From Mercenaria mercenaria (taxonomy: Eukaryota; Mollusca; Bivalvia; Venerida; Veneridae): a stretch of 64,000 nt of DNA. The notes beneath the pieces are model-generated. The model had not been told where the DNA came from. It saw only the letters and a list, made by a program, of their open reading frames with translations, and did not search any database. Shown here piece by piece: positions 22,271 to 34,496 of this stretch; within the stretch, counting starts at the first letter, position 1, and every line of letters starts with the position of its first letter. The position numbers were made by a program, and so were the translations under genes. The stretch is taken from NCBI RefSeq assembly GCF_021730395.1, contig NC_069361.1, positions 70,875,001 through 70,939,000 on the forward strand. The letters run 5' to 3'.

Positions 22271-23760
22271 TAAATGACAATGTCCACATACTTTAATATA
22301 ATGAAATATCAATGAAAATTCATTTTTGGTAAGGAGACAGTGTCACACGATATAATATATGGCAACATCTGTGTAATATTGTGTTAACTGCACAGAGTGG
22401 TGAACATGATGTCTCCATATCTAATTTTTATACGAAATACAGAAGGAATTAAATTATTACAAAAGTAAAAACGAGTTTAAAACAATTACTTTATTCAATA
22501 AGTCAATAGTCAATTGATCAACGACTTCATGATATATCCGTATATTACTTATATATGAAAATGCCTGTTTTTAATTGATTCTTTATATTTTTATTACTAT
22601 TTCTATGGAGTTCAAATAATGCAAAGATATTTAGATTAGACTGGAAAAGCTTGGGGGAAATGATAAAAAAACAAACAAAACATTTTTTAAATTCATTCGT
22701 CAGTTTACTATAAAATTGTTTTATTCCGTTTTAGATTCACTACAAAACGTTTAAATTGCTTTTTTCTAATTGGATTAACCTATTTCACACGTGAACACTT
22801 GTCTTTTAACGTGAAACACAGTCATTGAAAAAATGTTTTTATAACGAGCAATGAATTCTGATATGCACAATCAAAAACAAAAAAAAAAAAAGACAGCAAA
22901 AACATAGGCACTTGATTTCTTTAATCTTAAAATAAGAAAATCTTTATATGTGTAGACTTACACACACCCTCTTTACTAAAGCATCGATGAAAAACATAAA
23001 GAGTTACAAAAAAATCGTAATTCAACTAAATTTCTTTTGCTTACCTGTTGCAAGACTTTAAGACACCTTGTCTGTAAGCGTAATCGACTCTAGGACTCCT
23101 TATATAACACGCGATAAGAACAAAAAGGGGGCATGTGCCAGTGTCATAAATTCAAGCTTAAAGATAAACTCAGGCCAGATCAGAAGAGTGTGCTAGATGT
23201 ATACATACTCATGATTTCCCATTTTCACTCGACCTTACTTTGTTTGATTGATTCTTGGAGAGAAACATTGCCGAATTCATTGTAAAGCATGCGAAACAAA
23301 GCAAATGGAAAAAATGTGGGTTTCGTAGAACCTTGAACATCATTGCAATATATATCTAGCCACAATGACAGAAGCACTTTTGTATTTTCTAATCCGTTTA
23401 AAAAAAACGAAATCAGAATGTCCTTTAATCCAGCCGGCAAAAGATCGGTGAGAGTTCGGCGAAAACACAACGTTTTCCTTTGATATGCATCTTACACACG
23501 TGCAAATATTGGTCGGCTGCAGATCAGACCAAATTTGGAAGCTATGCCAATGTAACATATGCTTGATGTCAGTCCGATTTGTCTTAACAAATTTATGTTA
23601 TTGGACTGACATGAAAGCGTATTCCAAATAGAAACAATGTATTGGTCGGCTGGAGATCGGATCGCCATTGATTAGGGTGTTGGGCCGATATAGAGAATGT
23701 AACTTTGACCTGATAAAGGGACAACGGTAAACTTGGAAAAAGGAATATAGACTTTAAACG
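22271..23760. other. Non-coding stretch
   Basis: AT-rich sequence with no recognisable exon. Two segments (about 23500-23535 and 23640-23670) share ATTGGTCGGCTG-AGATC, a small local duplication. Confidence 0.4.
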
Positions 23761-23764
23761 TTCA

Positions 23765-25235
23765 ACCCTCCAGGCAGTCAACTTGCTTTATTTCGACATG
23801 TTATGCAGCCAACATGACACTTGACCTACCCATAAGGCAGTCAACCTAACATTTAACATAGTTCAACCCTTTGGACAGCCAAAGCTCACATTAAACATCG
23901 TTCAACCCGTTGAACAGTCAACCTCACACTTAACCTAGTTAAACCGGTTACGCAGCCAACCTCACATTTAACATAGTTCAACCATACTCACATTAAATAT
24001 AGATCAACCCAATGACCAGTCAACCTCACACTTAACCTAGTTAAACCCGTTAGGCAGCCAACCTCACATTTAACATAGTTCAACCATACTCACATTAAAC
24101 ATAGATCAGCCCAATGACCAGTCAACCTCACACTTAACCTAGTTCAACCCGTTGAATAGTAAACCTCACACTTAACCTAGTTCAACCCGTTGAATAGTCA
24201 ACCTCACACTTAACCTAGTTCAACCCGTTGAATAGTAAACCTCACACTTAACCTAGTTCAACCCGTTGAATAGTAAACCTCACACTTAACCTAGTTCAAC
24301 CCGTTGAATAGTAAACCTCACACTTAACCTAGTTCAACCCGTTGAATAGTCAACCTCACACTTAACCTAGTTCAACCCGTTGAATAGTCAACCTCACACT
24401 TAACCTAGTTCAACCCGTTGAATAGTCAACCTCACACTTAACCTAGTTCAACCCGTTGAATAGTAAACCTCACACTTAACCTAGTTCAACCCGTGAGGCA
24501 GCCAACGTCACTTAACATAGTTCAACCCGTTGGATAACCAACCTCACATTTGACATAGTTCAACCCTTTGCATAGACAACATTACACTTAACCTGGTTCA
24601 ATTAATTGGACAGCCAACTTCACGCTTAACCCATTTCAACCTGTTAGGTAACCAATATCACACATAACTAAGTTCAACGCGTTGGACAGAAACCCCCACT
24701 CTTAACATAGTTTTAACCCGTTAGACAGCCAACATCACTTAACATAGTTCAACCCGTTCGACAGCCAACGTCACATTTGACATAGTTCAACCCTTTGTAC
24801 AGCCAACATCACACTTAACCTAGTTCAACCCGTTGGACAGCCAACCTCATACTTAACTAATATCAGCCCGTTGGACAGACAATGTCACACTTAACCAAGT
24901 TAAACTCGTTGGGCAGCCAAATACTAGTACACACTTACCTGTAAGGCAGCGAATTCACTCTTAACCAAGTTCAATCTGATAGGTAGCCAACATCACACTT
25001 CACCTAGTTGAACCCGTTAGGCAGCCAACTTCACATTTAACATAGTTCAACACTTTGGACAGCCAACCTCACATTAAACATAGTTAACCCATTGAACAGT
25101 CAACCTCACACTTAACCTCGTTCAACCCGTTAGGTAGCCAACATTAATCTTTACCTAGTTTAATCCGTTAGACAGACAACATGACACTTAACTTACATTT
25201 AACCTAGTCCAACCCGTTGGACAATTAACTCGTTG
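23765..25235 (+). repeat. 39-bp minisatellite, about 1.46 kb
   Basis: Units of the form GTTCAACCCGTTGAATAGT then C/A-AACCTCACACTTAACCTAG. Nine units at about 24142-24490 are almost identical apart from one C/A position; units towards both sides are increasingly diverged. A longer repeat of about 117 bp is duplicated at 23940-24140. Not coding. Confidence 0.92.
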
Positions 25236-25345
25236 TAAGTAGTAACATGTATGAAGTTAGAGCAACAAGAGATTATAAGGGCAAATAGATGTAGGGCAAA
25301 TGGATGTAAGACAAATATCAACTTTTGTAAGATTTAGTATGGTGG

Positions 25346-25510
25346 CTAGTCCAGTCCCTGAGCACCTCCCGTGTGCAAATAAGTCTACCGGCTATTTTTT
25401 ATATCAACATTTAGATAAATGTCTGACATTTCAGACATTAATTTACACATAAATATAAAAATTAGTCGGTGGATATTTTGCACACGTTAGATGCTCAGGG
25501 ACTGGACTAG
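25346..25510. mobile_element. Foldback MITE, 165 bp
   Basis: The terminal 19 bases CTAGTCCAGTCCCTGAGCA recur inverted at the right end, and arms of about 60 bp remain alignable beyond that. There is no coding content. Confidence 0.8.
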
Positions 25511-26244
25511 GCAGATATAACGCGCCTAAATGAAATTTTCAAAGTGAAACATTTTTATTTCGCGCGGTAATGTAGTACATTTCTTCCCGCCGCGCGAGCC
25601 AAGGAAACATTTTATTTCGTCTTAGTCATGCATGCCATTAACAGAAACTTCATTTTGGAGGGCCGTCATGGCACTCCGTAGTTTACAACAGCGTGAACCT
25701 TGGTACAACAGTTTTTGGTGACATTTCTTATCATAAATCTGATATTTTATTGCATGACTTTATTTAATACGTTGCTTTGGTTGTTACAAAATACAATTTT
25801 TATTTATTACATACCGAATAAAATGAAAAGCGATGGGGTCGACTTACCCCACCCACCACATGCCTACATATACTTTTTGGACAGTTTCCGTATCTTCCAG
25901 TCATTTATAGATAAGATACCTTTATGTTTGCAAATAAGAAAACAAAATAAGTTATTATTCATAACACAAAATCTATATCTGCATCGGAATGTCAGACACC
26001 CTAAACTATGGTTCCTGGTTCATTTCTGGACAAATTATGTCCTGAAATATTTACATTATCACTAGATGGGTAGAAATCTGGATAGTAGGGCAAAAGCCGA
26101 TACAGGCACACAGTTTTCAGGAAATCATCACCAAACATGAGAACATCCATGGGCAGCAGGTCAACCAAAATACATATGCTTTGCTTTTATTCAAGATGCG
26201 GCCATTTCAGAATACAATGTGTGACGTTAAAGATGATAGAAATA
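25511..26244. other. Non-coding stretch, nothing recognised
   Basis: Open frames here (for example 25700-26065) are AT-rich and show no domain or splice context. Confidence 0.4.
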
Positions 26245-27560
26245 TGAGGGGCGGTCACAAAATATCTGGACTTTTTGCTCTTTCTCAAAAGCCGGCAATA
26301 GTTTTCAATTTTTTTTTTATTCTTTTCAAAGTAAGAAAATTTACCACCTACGTCTATACACTTTTCGTGGGACCTTTCGTATTCCATCTGCAAATCATGA
26401 AGTAGACCCACTGCTTAGATACCGATTTACAGCTGAAATCAAAGTCGTCCTAATATTTGTTTCCAGTGAGCCTTTTTTCAGTTCTGGAAAAAACTAAAAG
26501 TCGCAGAGGGCAAGGTCTGGGCTGTACGGAGGGTGGGAAAACATTTGCTATTTGCATGAGTTGATATTAAGTTCTATTGTAGATGAGGCAGTATGAGAGG
26601 GCACTGTAATACAAAAGAAGCACATTTTTGTGTGCTAGCCTTGGACGCAACTTTTTCAGTTTTTCTTTGAGTTTTTTTTTTTCAAAATTACTTCTAAATA
26701 GTATCACAGTTTACACTTTTGGCATGAAATGAGCCAGTACAGATCCACGCGAATCCCAAGAAGCAACCAGCATAACCTTGCCAGCTGAGGGAGACAGCTT
26801 AAACTTCTTGGGAGACGGGGAACCAGCTCGTTCCCACTGCTTTGACTGAGCTTTTGTTTCAGGTTCAGCATAGTGAACCCACATTTCACCCCAGTGACAA
26901 TATAGTTCAAAGACTTATTTTTATCACGTTTAAAACGCCCCAAATGTTCTTTTGCAATGGTCACCCTGGATGCATTTTGGTCTTCTGTCAACTGTTTCGG
27001 TACCCAACTAGCACTTACATTGCTAATGAATGCCTACTATTGCGTGTAACATCTGATGTATAAACGTTTTACCGATCTTATACTGATAAGCTACCTCCTG
27101 CAATGTCACTATGCAAATTTGTTGACAAAACCTTCAACATTCGCCAACATTGTTGGGGGTCACTGCCTCAGCGGGCCTCCCTGGCCTAGACTTGTCCCTC
27201 ACGCTTGTCCTGTCCTCCCTAAACTGTGAAACCCATCTGTAAAAGGTTGAACGGGATATGCAGGCTTTAAAAATGCTTTTTCTGCGATCTTTAAAAACAT
27301 GTGGCAACGTTTTTGACCGTCTAAAAGCAGAAAATTTATTACAGATCTCTGTTCTTTCAGCCGAGTCCATGGTAGCCAAGCCCTGTTACCAACTTGATTA
27401 AATGCACAAAACTTCGTGTATACACACTTCTTACAGAAATTAAACTGACGGAATTATAGGCAATAATATGTACTTTCTTCTCATGTATAATATGTGTAGG
27501 TAGCATCTAGATGCACGTGGAAAGACATGAGCAAGAAATGTCCGGATATCAAGGGGCAGG
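26245..27560 (-). pseudogene. Mariner-type DNA transposon, broken
   Basis: 1.3 kb, the usual mariner size, flanked by TA on both sides. The inverted ends share TATC-GGAC and TTGCTC. On the minus strand the transposase pieces run in order: the helix-turn-helix region CISRSTFYRWVSQFRE and GRPAEAVTPNN (27134-27379), VTLQEVAYQYKIGKTF near 27080, LNYIVTG and the following block (26704-26991), and a C-terminal CIDVGGKF (26187-26411). Frame changes separate the pieces and the expected catalytic DE after VTG reads VK, so it is inactive. Confidence 0.85.
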
Positions 27561-27994
27561 TAATCAAGACTATGATTACCCTTGTAACAATGTGTACACT
27601 ACGTAGCGCTTTTCATACTGACGCAATAACGGAAAGAAGTGACGTCACGCTCTATGTATAGATAATGGTTCGGTACAGTAGATCATGGCTTCTTCAAGAT
27701 ATTCACCTCTATCCTGTGGAAAACCTTACATGCCTGATAATCTTATACTAACTTTTAACATTCCTGGTTTTAGTCCTGCTTCAAATTGATAAAGGTTTTA
27801 GTACTTCCCGGTCTTAAAGAAACCACAGTGCGTCAATTTGAAAACGCTTAAAATCCTAGTCAAATTCTCATGTAAAGATTGCTTTAATACTGTAAGGTAA
27901 AAACAAAGTGTATAAAGTTTCCGATCACTGCCCCCATCACTGCCTATAATGCTTGTATAATATCTACTGGCGAAGAAGCTGTCCACATGTACAT
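27561..27994. other. Non-coding spacer
   Basis: No feature recognised between the mariner element and the long inverted-repeat element. Confidence 0.4.
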
Positions 27995-28807
27995 CTATGG
28001 GCGGCGGTTACCGCCAAAATTAGTAAATATACAATCCATTCATAAACAAGTCAGTCAGTGTAATACATTTCAATGTCGTCTAGTCTAAAACTCCATTCCG
28101 TCCAATATATTTACACTCAATGCATTGTATTTTGAAACCATTTAACAAAAAACTTCTTTCCATCCATTTAAACATGGAACGATGCATTGAAAAACTTGTT
28201 GTGATGCACTGTAATATGAAATCATCCAATAAAACATGACACCATGCAGCTCAATGTGAAGCCGTTTAACACAACGTGAGTACGTGCAGTGTAAGATGAA
28301 ATGATCCATTACAACTTGACGCTGTCGTATGCATATTGACACTGCTTTGTGTAATTGAGAGTGGTGTATAAAAACTTGATGCCATGCAGTCCAATGTGAA
28401 GACGTTTAACGCAACATGAGTTCGTGCAGTGTAAAGTGAAACGATTCATTAAAGTTTGGCGCCTGAAACCATGTCGCATGATTTGGAGCGGCGTATCAAA
28501 ATTTGATGCCATGCAGCCAAATGTGAAACCGTTTAACGAAACACCAGTACGTGCATTGTAAAAGGTAATGAGACTATCAGTTCATAGGTTTAACCTTTCA
28601 TAAATATTGATTCTGGATCAGTTTAACATTACGTTCCTTCTGTTGTCTTAATGTATGTTAGGGTTACACCTGACAGCTAGGTATAATATGGGGTGTGAGG
28701 TTAGGTGCACTATAAACCGCTTTAAACTCCTCAGTGGTGGTTTTGCCACTGACCGTTCTAAGGCGGTGCCCCATTGTGTTCCTGTATTTGTTTGTTTTGT
28801 CCTTGTA

Positions 28808-30995
28808 TTTTTTAGCTCACCTGTCACAAAGTGACAAGGTGAGCTTTTGTGATCGCGCGTCGTCCGTCGTCCGTGCGTCCGTCCGTAAACTTTTGCTTGT
28901 GACCCCTCTAGAGGTCACATTTTTCACGGGATCTTTATGAAAGTTGGTCAGAATGTTCATCTTGATGATATCTAGGTCAAGTTTGAAACTGGGTCACGTG
29001 CCATCAAAAACTAGGTCAGTAGGTCTAAAAATAGAAAAACCTTGTGACCTCTCTAGAGGCCATATATTTCAAAGATCTTCATCAAAATTGGTCAGAATGT
29101 TCACCTTGATGATATCTAGGTCAAGTTCGAAACTGGGTCACGTGCCGTCAAAAACTAGGTCAGTAGGTCTAAAAATAGAAAAACCTTGTGACCTCTCTAG
29201 AGGCCATATTTTTCACAAGATCTTCATGAAAATTGGTCAGAACGTTCACCTTGATGATATCTAGGTCAGGTTTGAAACTAGGTCACGTGCCGTCAAAAAC
29301 TAGGTCAATAGGTCAAATAATAGAAAAACCTTGTGACCTCTGTAAAGGCCATATTTTTCATGGGATCTATATGAAAGTTGGTTTGAATGTTCATCTTGAT
29401 GATATCTAGGTCAAGTTCGAAACTGGGTCATGTGCGGTCAAAAACTAGGTCAGTAGGTCTAAAAATTGAAAAACCTTGTGACCTCTCTAGAGGCCATATA
29501 TTTCATGAGATCTTCACGAAAATTGGTCAGAATGTTCACCTTGATGATATCTAGATCAAGTTCGAAAGTGGGTCACGTGCCTTCAAAAACTAGGTCAGTA
29601 GGTCAAATAATAGAAAAACCTTGTGACCCCTCTAAAGGCCATATTTTTCAAGGGATCTATATGAAAGTTGGTCTGACTGTTCATCTTGATGATATCTAGG
29701 TCAAGTTCGAAACTGGGTCACGTGCGGTCAAAAACTAGGTCAGTAGGTCTAAAAATAGAAAAACCTTGTGACCTCTTTAGAGGCCATATATTTCATGAGA
29801 TCTTCATGAAAATTGGTTAGAATGTTCACCTTGATGATAACTAGGTCAAGTTCGAAAGTGGGTCACGTGCTTTCAAAAACTAGGTCAGTAGGTCAAATAA
29901 TAGAAAAACCTTGTGACCTCTCTAAAGGCCATATTTTTCATGGGATCTGTATGAAAGTTGGTCTGAATGTTCATCTTGATGATATTTAGGTCAAGTTCGA
30001 AAGTGGATCACGTGCCGTCAAAAACTAGGTCAGTAGGTCAAATAATAAAAAAACCTTGTGACCTCTCTAGAGGCCATATTTTTCATGGTATCTGTATGGA
30101 AGTTGGTTTGAATGTTGATCTTGATGATGTTTTGGTCAAGTTCGAAACTGGGTCACGTGCGGTCAAAAACTAGGTCAGTAGGTTTAAAAATAAAAAAACC
30201 TTGTGACCTCTCTAGAGGCCATATTTTTCATGGGATCTGTATGAAAGTTGGTCTGAATGTTCATCTTGATGATGTTTTGGTCAAGTTCGAAAGTGGGTCA
30301 CGTGTCATCAAGAACTAGGTCAGTAGGTCAAATAATAGAAAAACCTTGTGACCTATCTAAAGGCCAAATTTTTCATGGGATCTGTATGAAAATTGGTCTG
30401 AATGTTCATCTTGATGATATCTAGGTCAAGTTTTTAACAGGGTCATGTGTGGTCAAAAACTAGGTCAGTAGGTCTAAAATTATTAAAATCTTTTGACCTC
30501 TCTAGATGCCATATTTTTCAATGGATCTTCATGGAAATTGATCTGAATGTTCACCTTGATGATATCTAGTTAAGTTTCGAAACTGGGTCACGTGCGGTCA
30601 AAACTAGGCCAGTAGGTATAAAAATAGGAAAACCCTGTGACCTCTCTAGAGGCCATATTTTTCATGAGTTCTTCATGAAAATTAGTGAGAATGTTCACCT
30701 TGATGATATCTAAGTAAAGTTCAAAACAGGGTCACGTACCTTGGAAAACTAGGTCAATAGGTCAAATAATAGAAAAACCTTGTGACCTCTCTAGAGACCA
30801 TATTTTTCAATGGATCTTCATGAAAATTGGTGAGAATTTTTATCTTGATAATATCTAGGTCAAGTTCAAAACTGGGTCACATGAGCTCAAAAACTAGGTC
30901 ACTATGTCAAATAATAGAAAAAAAACGATGTCATACTCAAAACTGGGTCATGTGGGAAGAGGTGAGCGATTCAGGACCATCATGGTCCTCTTGTT
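28808..30995 (+). mobile_element. Helentron-like element A1 (GGTGAGC ends, about 145-bp units)
   Basis: The left end is TTTTTTAGCTCACCTGTCAC followed by CGTCCGTC repeats. The right end is GGTGAGCGATTC, a hairpin AGGACCATCATGGTCCT, then CTTGTT. GCTCACC and GGTGAGC are subterminal inverted repeats. About 14 tandem units of 143-148 bp fill the middle, each with a TGTGACCTCTCTAGAGGCCA-like segment, CACGTG and CTAGGTCAGTAGGTC. Units alternate between AGGTCTAAAAAT and AGGTCAAATAAT in part of the array, a dimeric pattern. There are no genes; short open frames reflect the repeats. Confidence 0.8.
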
Positions 30996-31139
30996 TTTCT
31001 TTGTATCTGGTGTGTGAGTGTTGTTCCCGTGTGTCTTTGGGGAGGCTGTGTTTTTGGAACGTGGTTTTCCCTGTTGGATATTCTTCCAATTTTTGTTTGT
31101 TGTTTTTACGGGGTCGGGACGGAGGAGGGGGGTGAGTTG

Positions 31140-31455
31140 TTTGATTGTTTTTGGTTTAACGCCGTTTTTCAGCAGTATTTCAGTAATGTAACGACAGGCA
31201 GTTAACCTAACCGGTGTTCTTGGATTCTGTACCAGTACACACCTGTTTTCAGCAGGTAACTGCCAACTTCCCTACATGAATCCAAAGACCTATTATGTAT
31301 ATTATAGGTCTTTGATGAATCTGAGGACGAATGATGTGAGACACAATGTCTTTTATCAAATCGTCACGGAGAACATAGCCAAGCCCGGGCATCGGACTCG
31401 CGACCCCAAGATCCGTACATCTGCGCTCACCCTAATTGAGCTAAGCGAGCAGGTT
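31140..31455 (-). mobile_element. tRNA-headed SINE, bivalve type
   Basis: On the minus strand the head GCTCGCTTAGCTCAATTAGG (A box) and GGTCGCGAGTCCGATGCC (B box) is followed by a body with GACAAAAGAC-like and GGAAGTTGGCAGTTACCTGC segments and a tail towards 31140. The body sequence looks like a SINE I associate with many bivalve genomes; the family name should be taken from a library. Confidence 0.7.
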
Positions 31456-34403
31456 AGAGGTGGTGGAGAGTGGGAGGGAAGTGGCGGCGGAAAATCTTAA
31501 GCCGTTTTTAAACAGTCCTTCGTTTACGTTAGACAGTCAGTTTCCTTGATTTCATATTAGTATTAACTTTATATCCACAAGTATCTGCTATGTTCGCTCG
31601 GATCCCCTAACAGGTCGTATGAAATCCAGGAAACTGTCTTTCTAACTTAATTGAAATATTGTTTAAAAACGGAAAAAGATCCTGTCCAAACAAAACAACA
31701 AAAAAGAAAAAACAAGCAAAAAAAGAAGCATACTTCTGATAAAGCTTAACCTAAGAAGAAAGATGTTTCACGAAAGTAAGGTCCCTTTTAATAATCAGAT
31801 AAATCGTAGGAACTGTTTAAAATTAAATGTAAGAATAGTACTACAAAGTTGGTTTTAGGACAAATTTCAAGATGTTTTTTATTATGTAAAACGCATACAT
31901 AAGCTATATTTATAATAGGTCAAACTCGTGTTTCGTTAAGGGGACGCATATTGCTACATTCACAGTTCATATAGCAATGCGGAAGGGGTGCATATTCAAG
32001 AAATCGATGGTGGGAAAATAAAAAACATATTCCTAAACTGATATAATACTGATGGACACCTGTAATATTCAGTATTTTGTGGATAAGGATGTGGTACTAT
32101 GAATGTAATAGGAAAACAGAGGTCTTTGTGAAAGTTCATTCAACACAAAATATTAAGCTTTTGTATAAGGAAAAAACAGTTTTTTTTACAATAACAGTGT
32201 TCCAAATAATGTTGAAGGGATGAGATTTTCTTTCTAACACACCAGGTTTGCTTAAACATGTAAAAATTTAACGCCACGTCTGTTCATCTCGGGATGGACG
32301 CCATATTTGTCATTGATAAAAAATGTAAACAAAAAAATCAGAGTGGGATTAGCATTGCAAGGGCATAACATGACATTCTACACAATGAATACCTTAGAAC
32401 AGATATCTAAGATGCTACACAGGTCAGGCGGGTTAAGTGCATAATGTCGATCACTTGAAATTCATCTTGAAAAGGTGGTTAATTTTAGTTTGTTTACATG
32501 GTTTTTAATTTTCCCACGACTTCTCGGCGATTCACTGCAAATGTATTACTGCGCCGGACGAAAGGTAACTCTAATAAACAACGGGAGACAACTTAGGTGT
32601 CAGCACGTGTACGATTTTTAAAAAAACATGTCGATGATTATAATTTCTTATCAAATAATGAATCCTATTCAGATATTCGTCTTTAATATTAGAAAATTTT
32701 TAATTTCTGTGGACATTTGTCAAATAATATTACTTACAGTGGACTACTTTGCGCATCAAACTGGTTTCCGCTTCAGTTGTGAGGCACTTCCGTTATACTT
32801 TTTGACAACAATAACAAAACACAAAATGAATCATAAAAGTCACTTATAAACCGACTGCTACTTAAATCAGTGTAAGTAAAGTTGTTGTTACAACATTATA
32901 CATGTTCGTTACGTTATGAGATAAAGTTTATCTTGAATTGCATAATCCATTAATTACGTTTAGACCACGATAATCCGTAAATAGCCAATCGCAAAGCAGA
33001 CTTGTACCCGTCTATATTTCATATACAACAGTAGCGTTGTATATATATCGGGGGAAACTTGGGCAAAAAAACGCGTGAATTTCGTGTCAATTTACCATCT
33101 AACAATACAGGCTAACTCCGGAGTTAAATGACCTTGCAATATTCTCACCAGTTATCACTGGGATAAAAAATAAGAATGACTTTGAGGTAAATTCAGTTGA
33201 CAACGTCTAAATGTTAATATCGTAAAAATGACCCCATCTTATTAGATATCAATAAAATTGAATTACAATAAACTACATATTTGTAGTGTAGAACCAACTG
33301 GGTAAAAATGTAATTTATACATTCACTGAAACATTTCCAACAGTTGTAACTTTTTATGTTCACTTTTTATAAAAAAAAGACATGTCAGCACGATCCTTAC
33401 ATTTGCAAACAACTGGATCCAGTTGTTCGAAACTTTAACAGGCGATTGAGTTAACGGTCGATTAACTTATCAGTAGATTTCGACATTTTTAGAAAACTTA
33501 GAAAATCAAATGTATTTGTTAAGGATTTTAAAACACTAAATCATCTTTACAGTAAACTTAAAACATCATACTAGTATTTCCCACCCACCAAGACTAGTAT
33601 CTTGAATAGAAATTTAACAGGCGGTTAGTTTATCAGCTTAATGCAGTAGTCGTGGGTTCGAGCATCATTGGGGACACGACCATGACTTCTCATATAACCC
33701 CAGTACTAGTTTTCATAGGAAACGGACTCGAGAGTGGTTACAATAAGCTTAAACAGTTAAAGCTTCATCACAATCGAGCTAAAACAAATTAGTATAAACT
33801 AAACTAACCTAAACTAAATTACAACCCGTTAAAGTTTCGAACAACTTGGCCCAGTTAGAAAGTAAAACAACTACATCATTCTTACAAGAAGGCACGATAT
33901 AGTAAAAGGTATTCGTAGTCCTACGAGCATCTACGCTCTAACTATGTCCTGATAGACAAAGTAAACAAATAAAAACAATAACTAACTAACTAACTAACTA
34001 ACTAAATAAATAAATAAATAACCTGGCTATCTTCTTGAATCAACGAATCAACGTATCTGTCATCGTGTTTCGCCAACATGCAAACTTCTCACAAAAACTA
34101 ATTGTTCAGCATGCAGTCCAGTTTTGAGTATTTTTGAGAAATCCATATTTAACTGTTTATCATTAATTTTGTGATTGCAAATGACTCAAAGTGTTAATGA
34201 ACGTTAAATCTTAGTAAATCCGGTATTTGAGTAAAACTGAATTTATACAAGTAACCTGCATTATTTCATATGCCCTACTGATAATTAAGCGCTAACGGTA
34301 CAAAGATGATATTACTCTTATAAAAACACGTTCATCCTAATTTCTATAGAAAGCGTGGGAGAGTTTTCAATAATTGCAGTTTTTATGTCACGTGGTCTAA
34401 GTC
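31456..34403. other. Non-coding interior of the long inverted-repeat block
   Basis: No exon was recognised. A weak tRNA-like B box (GTGGGTTCGAGCATC) near 33653 may be part of a SINE relic at about 33605-33730. A short microsatellite (ACTA then AATA units) lies at 33981-34021. Confidence 0.4.
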
Positions 34404-34496
34404 GGATAGACAACTCGTGCCGTTGTCTACGGGATATATACAACTCGCTTTGCTCGTTGTATATATCCCATAGACAACGGCACGAGTTGTCTATCC
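34404..34496. repeat. Long near-perfect palindrome
   Basis: Arms of about 45 bp beginning GGATAGACAACTCGTGCCGT and ending with its complement surround a loop of only four bases or so. There are about two mismatches. It could extrude as a cruciform. Confidence 0.85.

Noticed and set aside
26187-26411. 74-codon open frames on both strands as host genes
   Set aside because: They overlap the mariner end; the minus-strand frame is the decayed transposase C-terminus and the plus-strand frame is its shadow.
28944-30318. Several open frames with repeated SRSSSKLGHVPSKTRSVG
   Set aside because: Translation of the 145-bp tandem units of element A1; no initiation or splice context and no conservation of frame.
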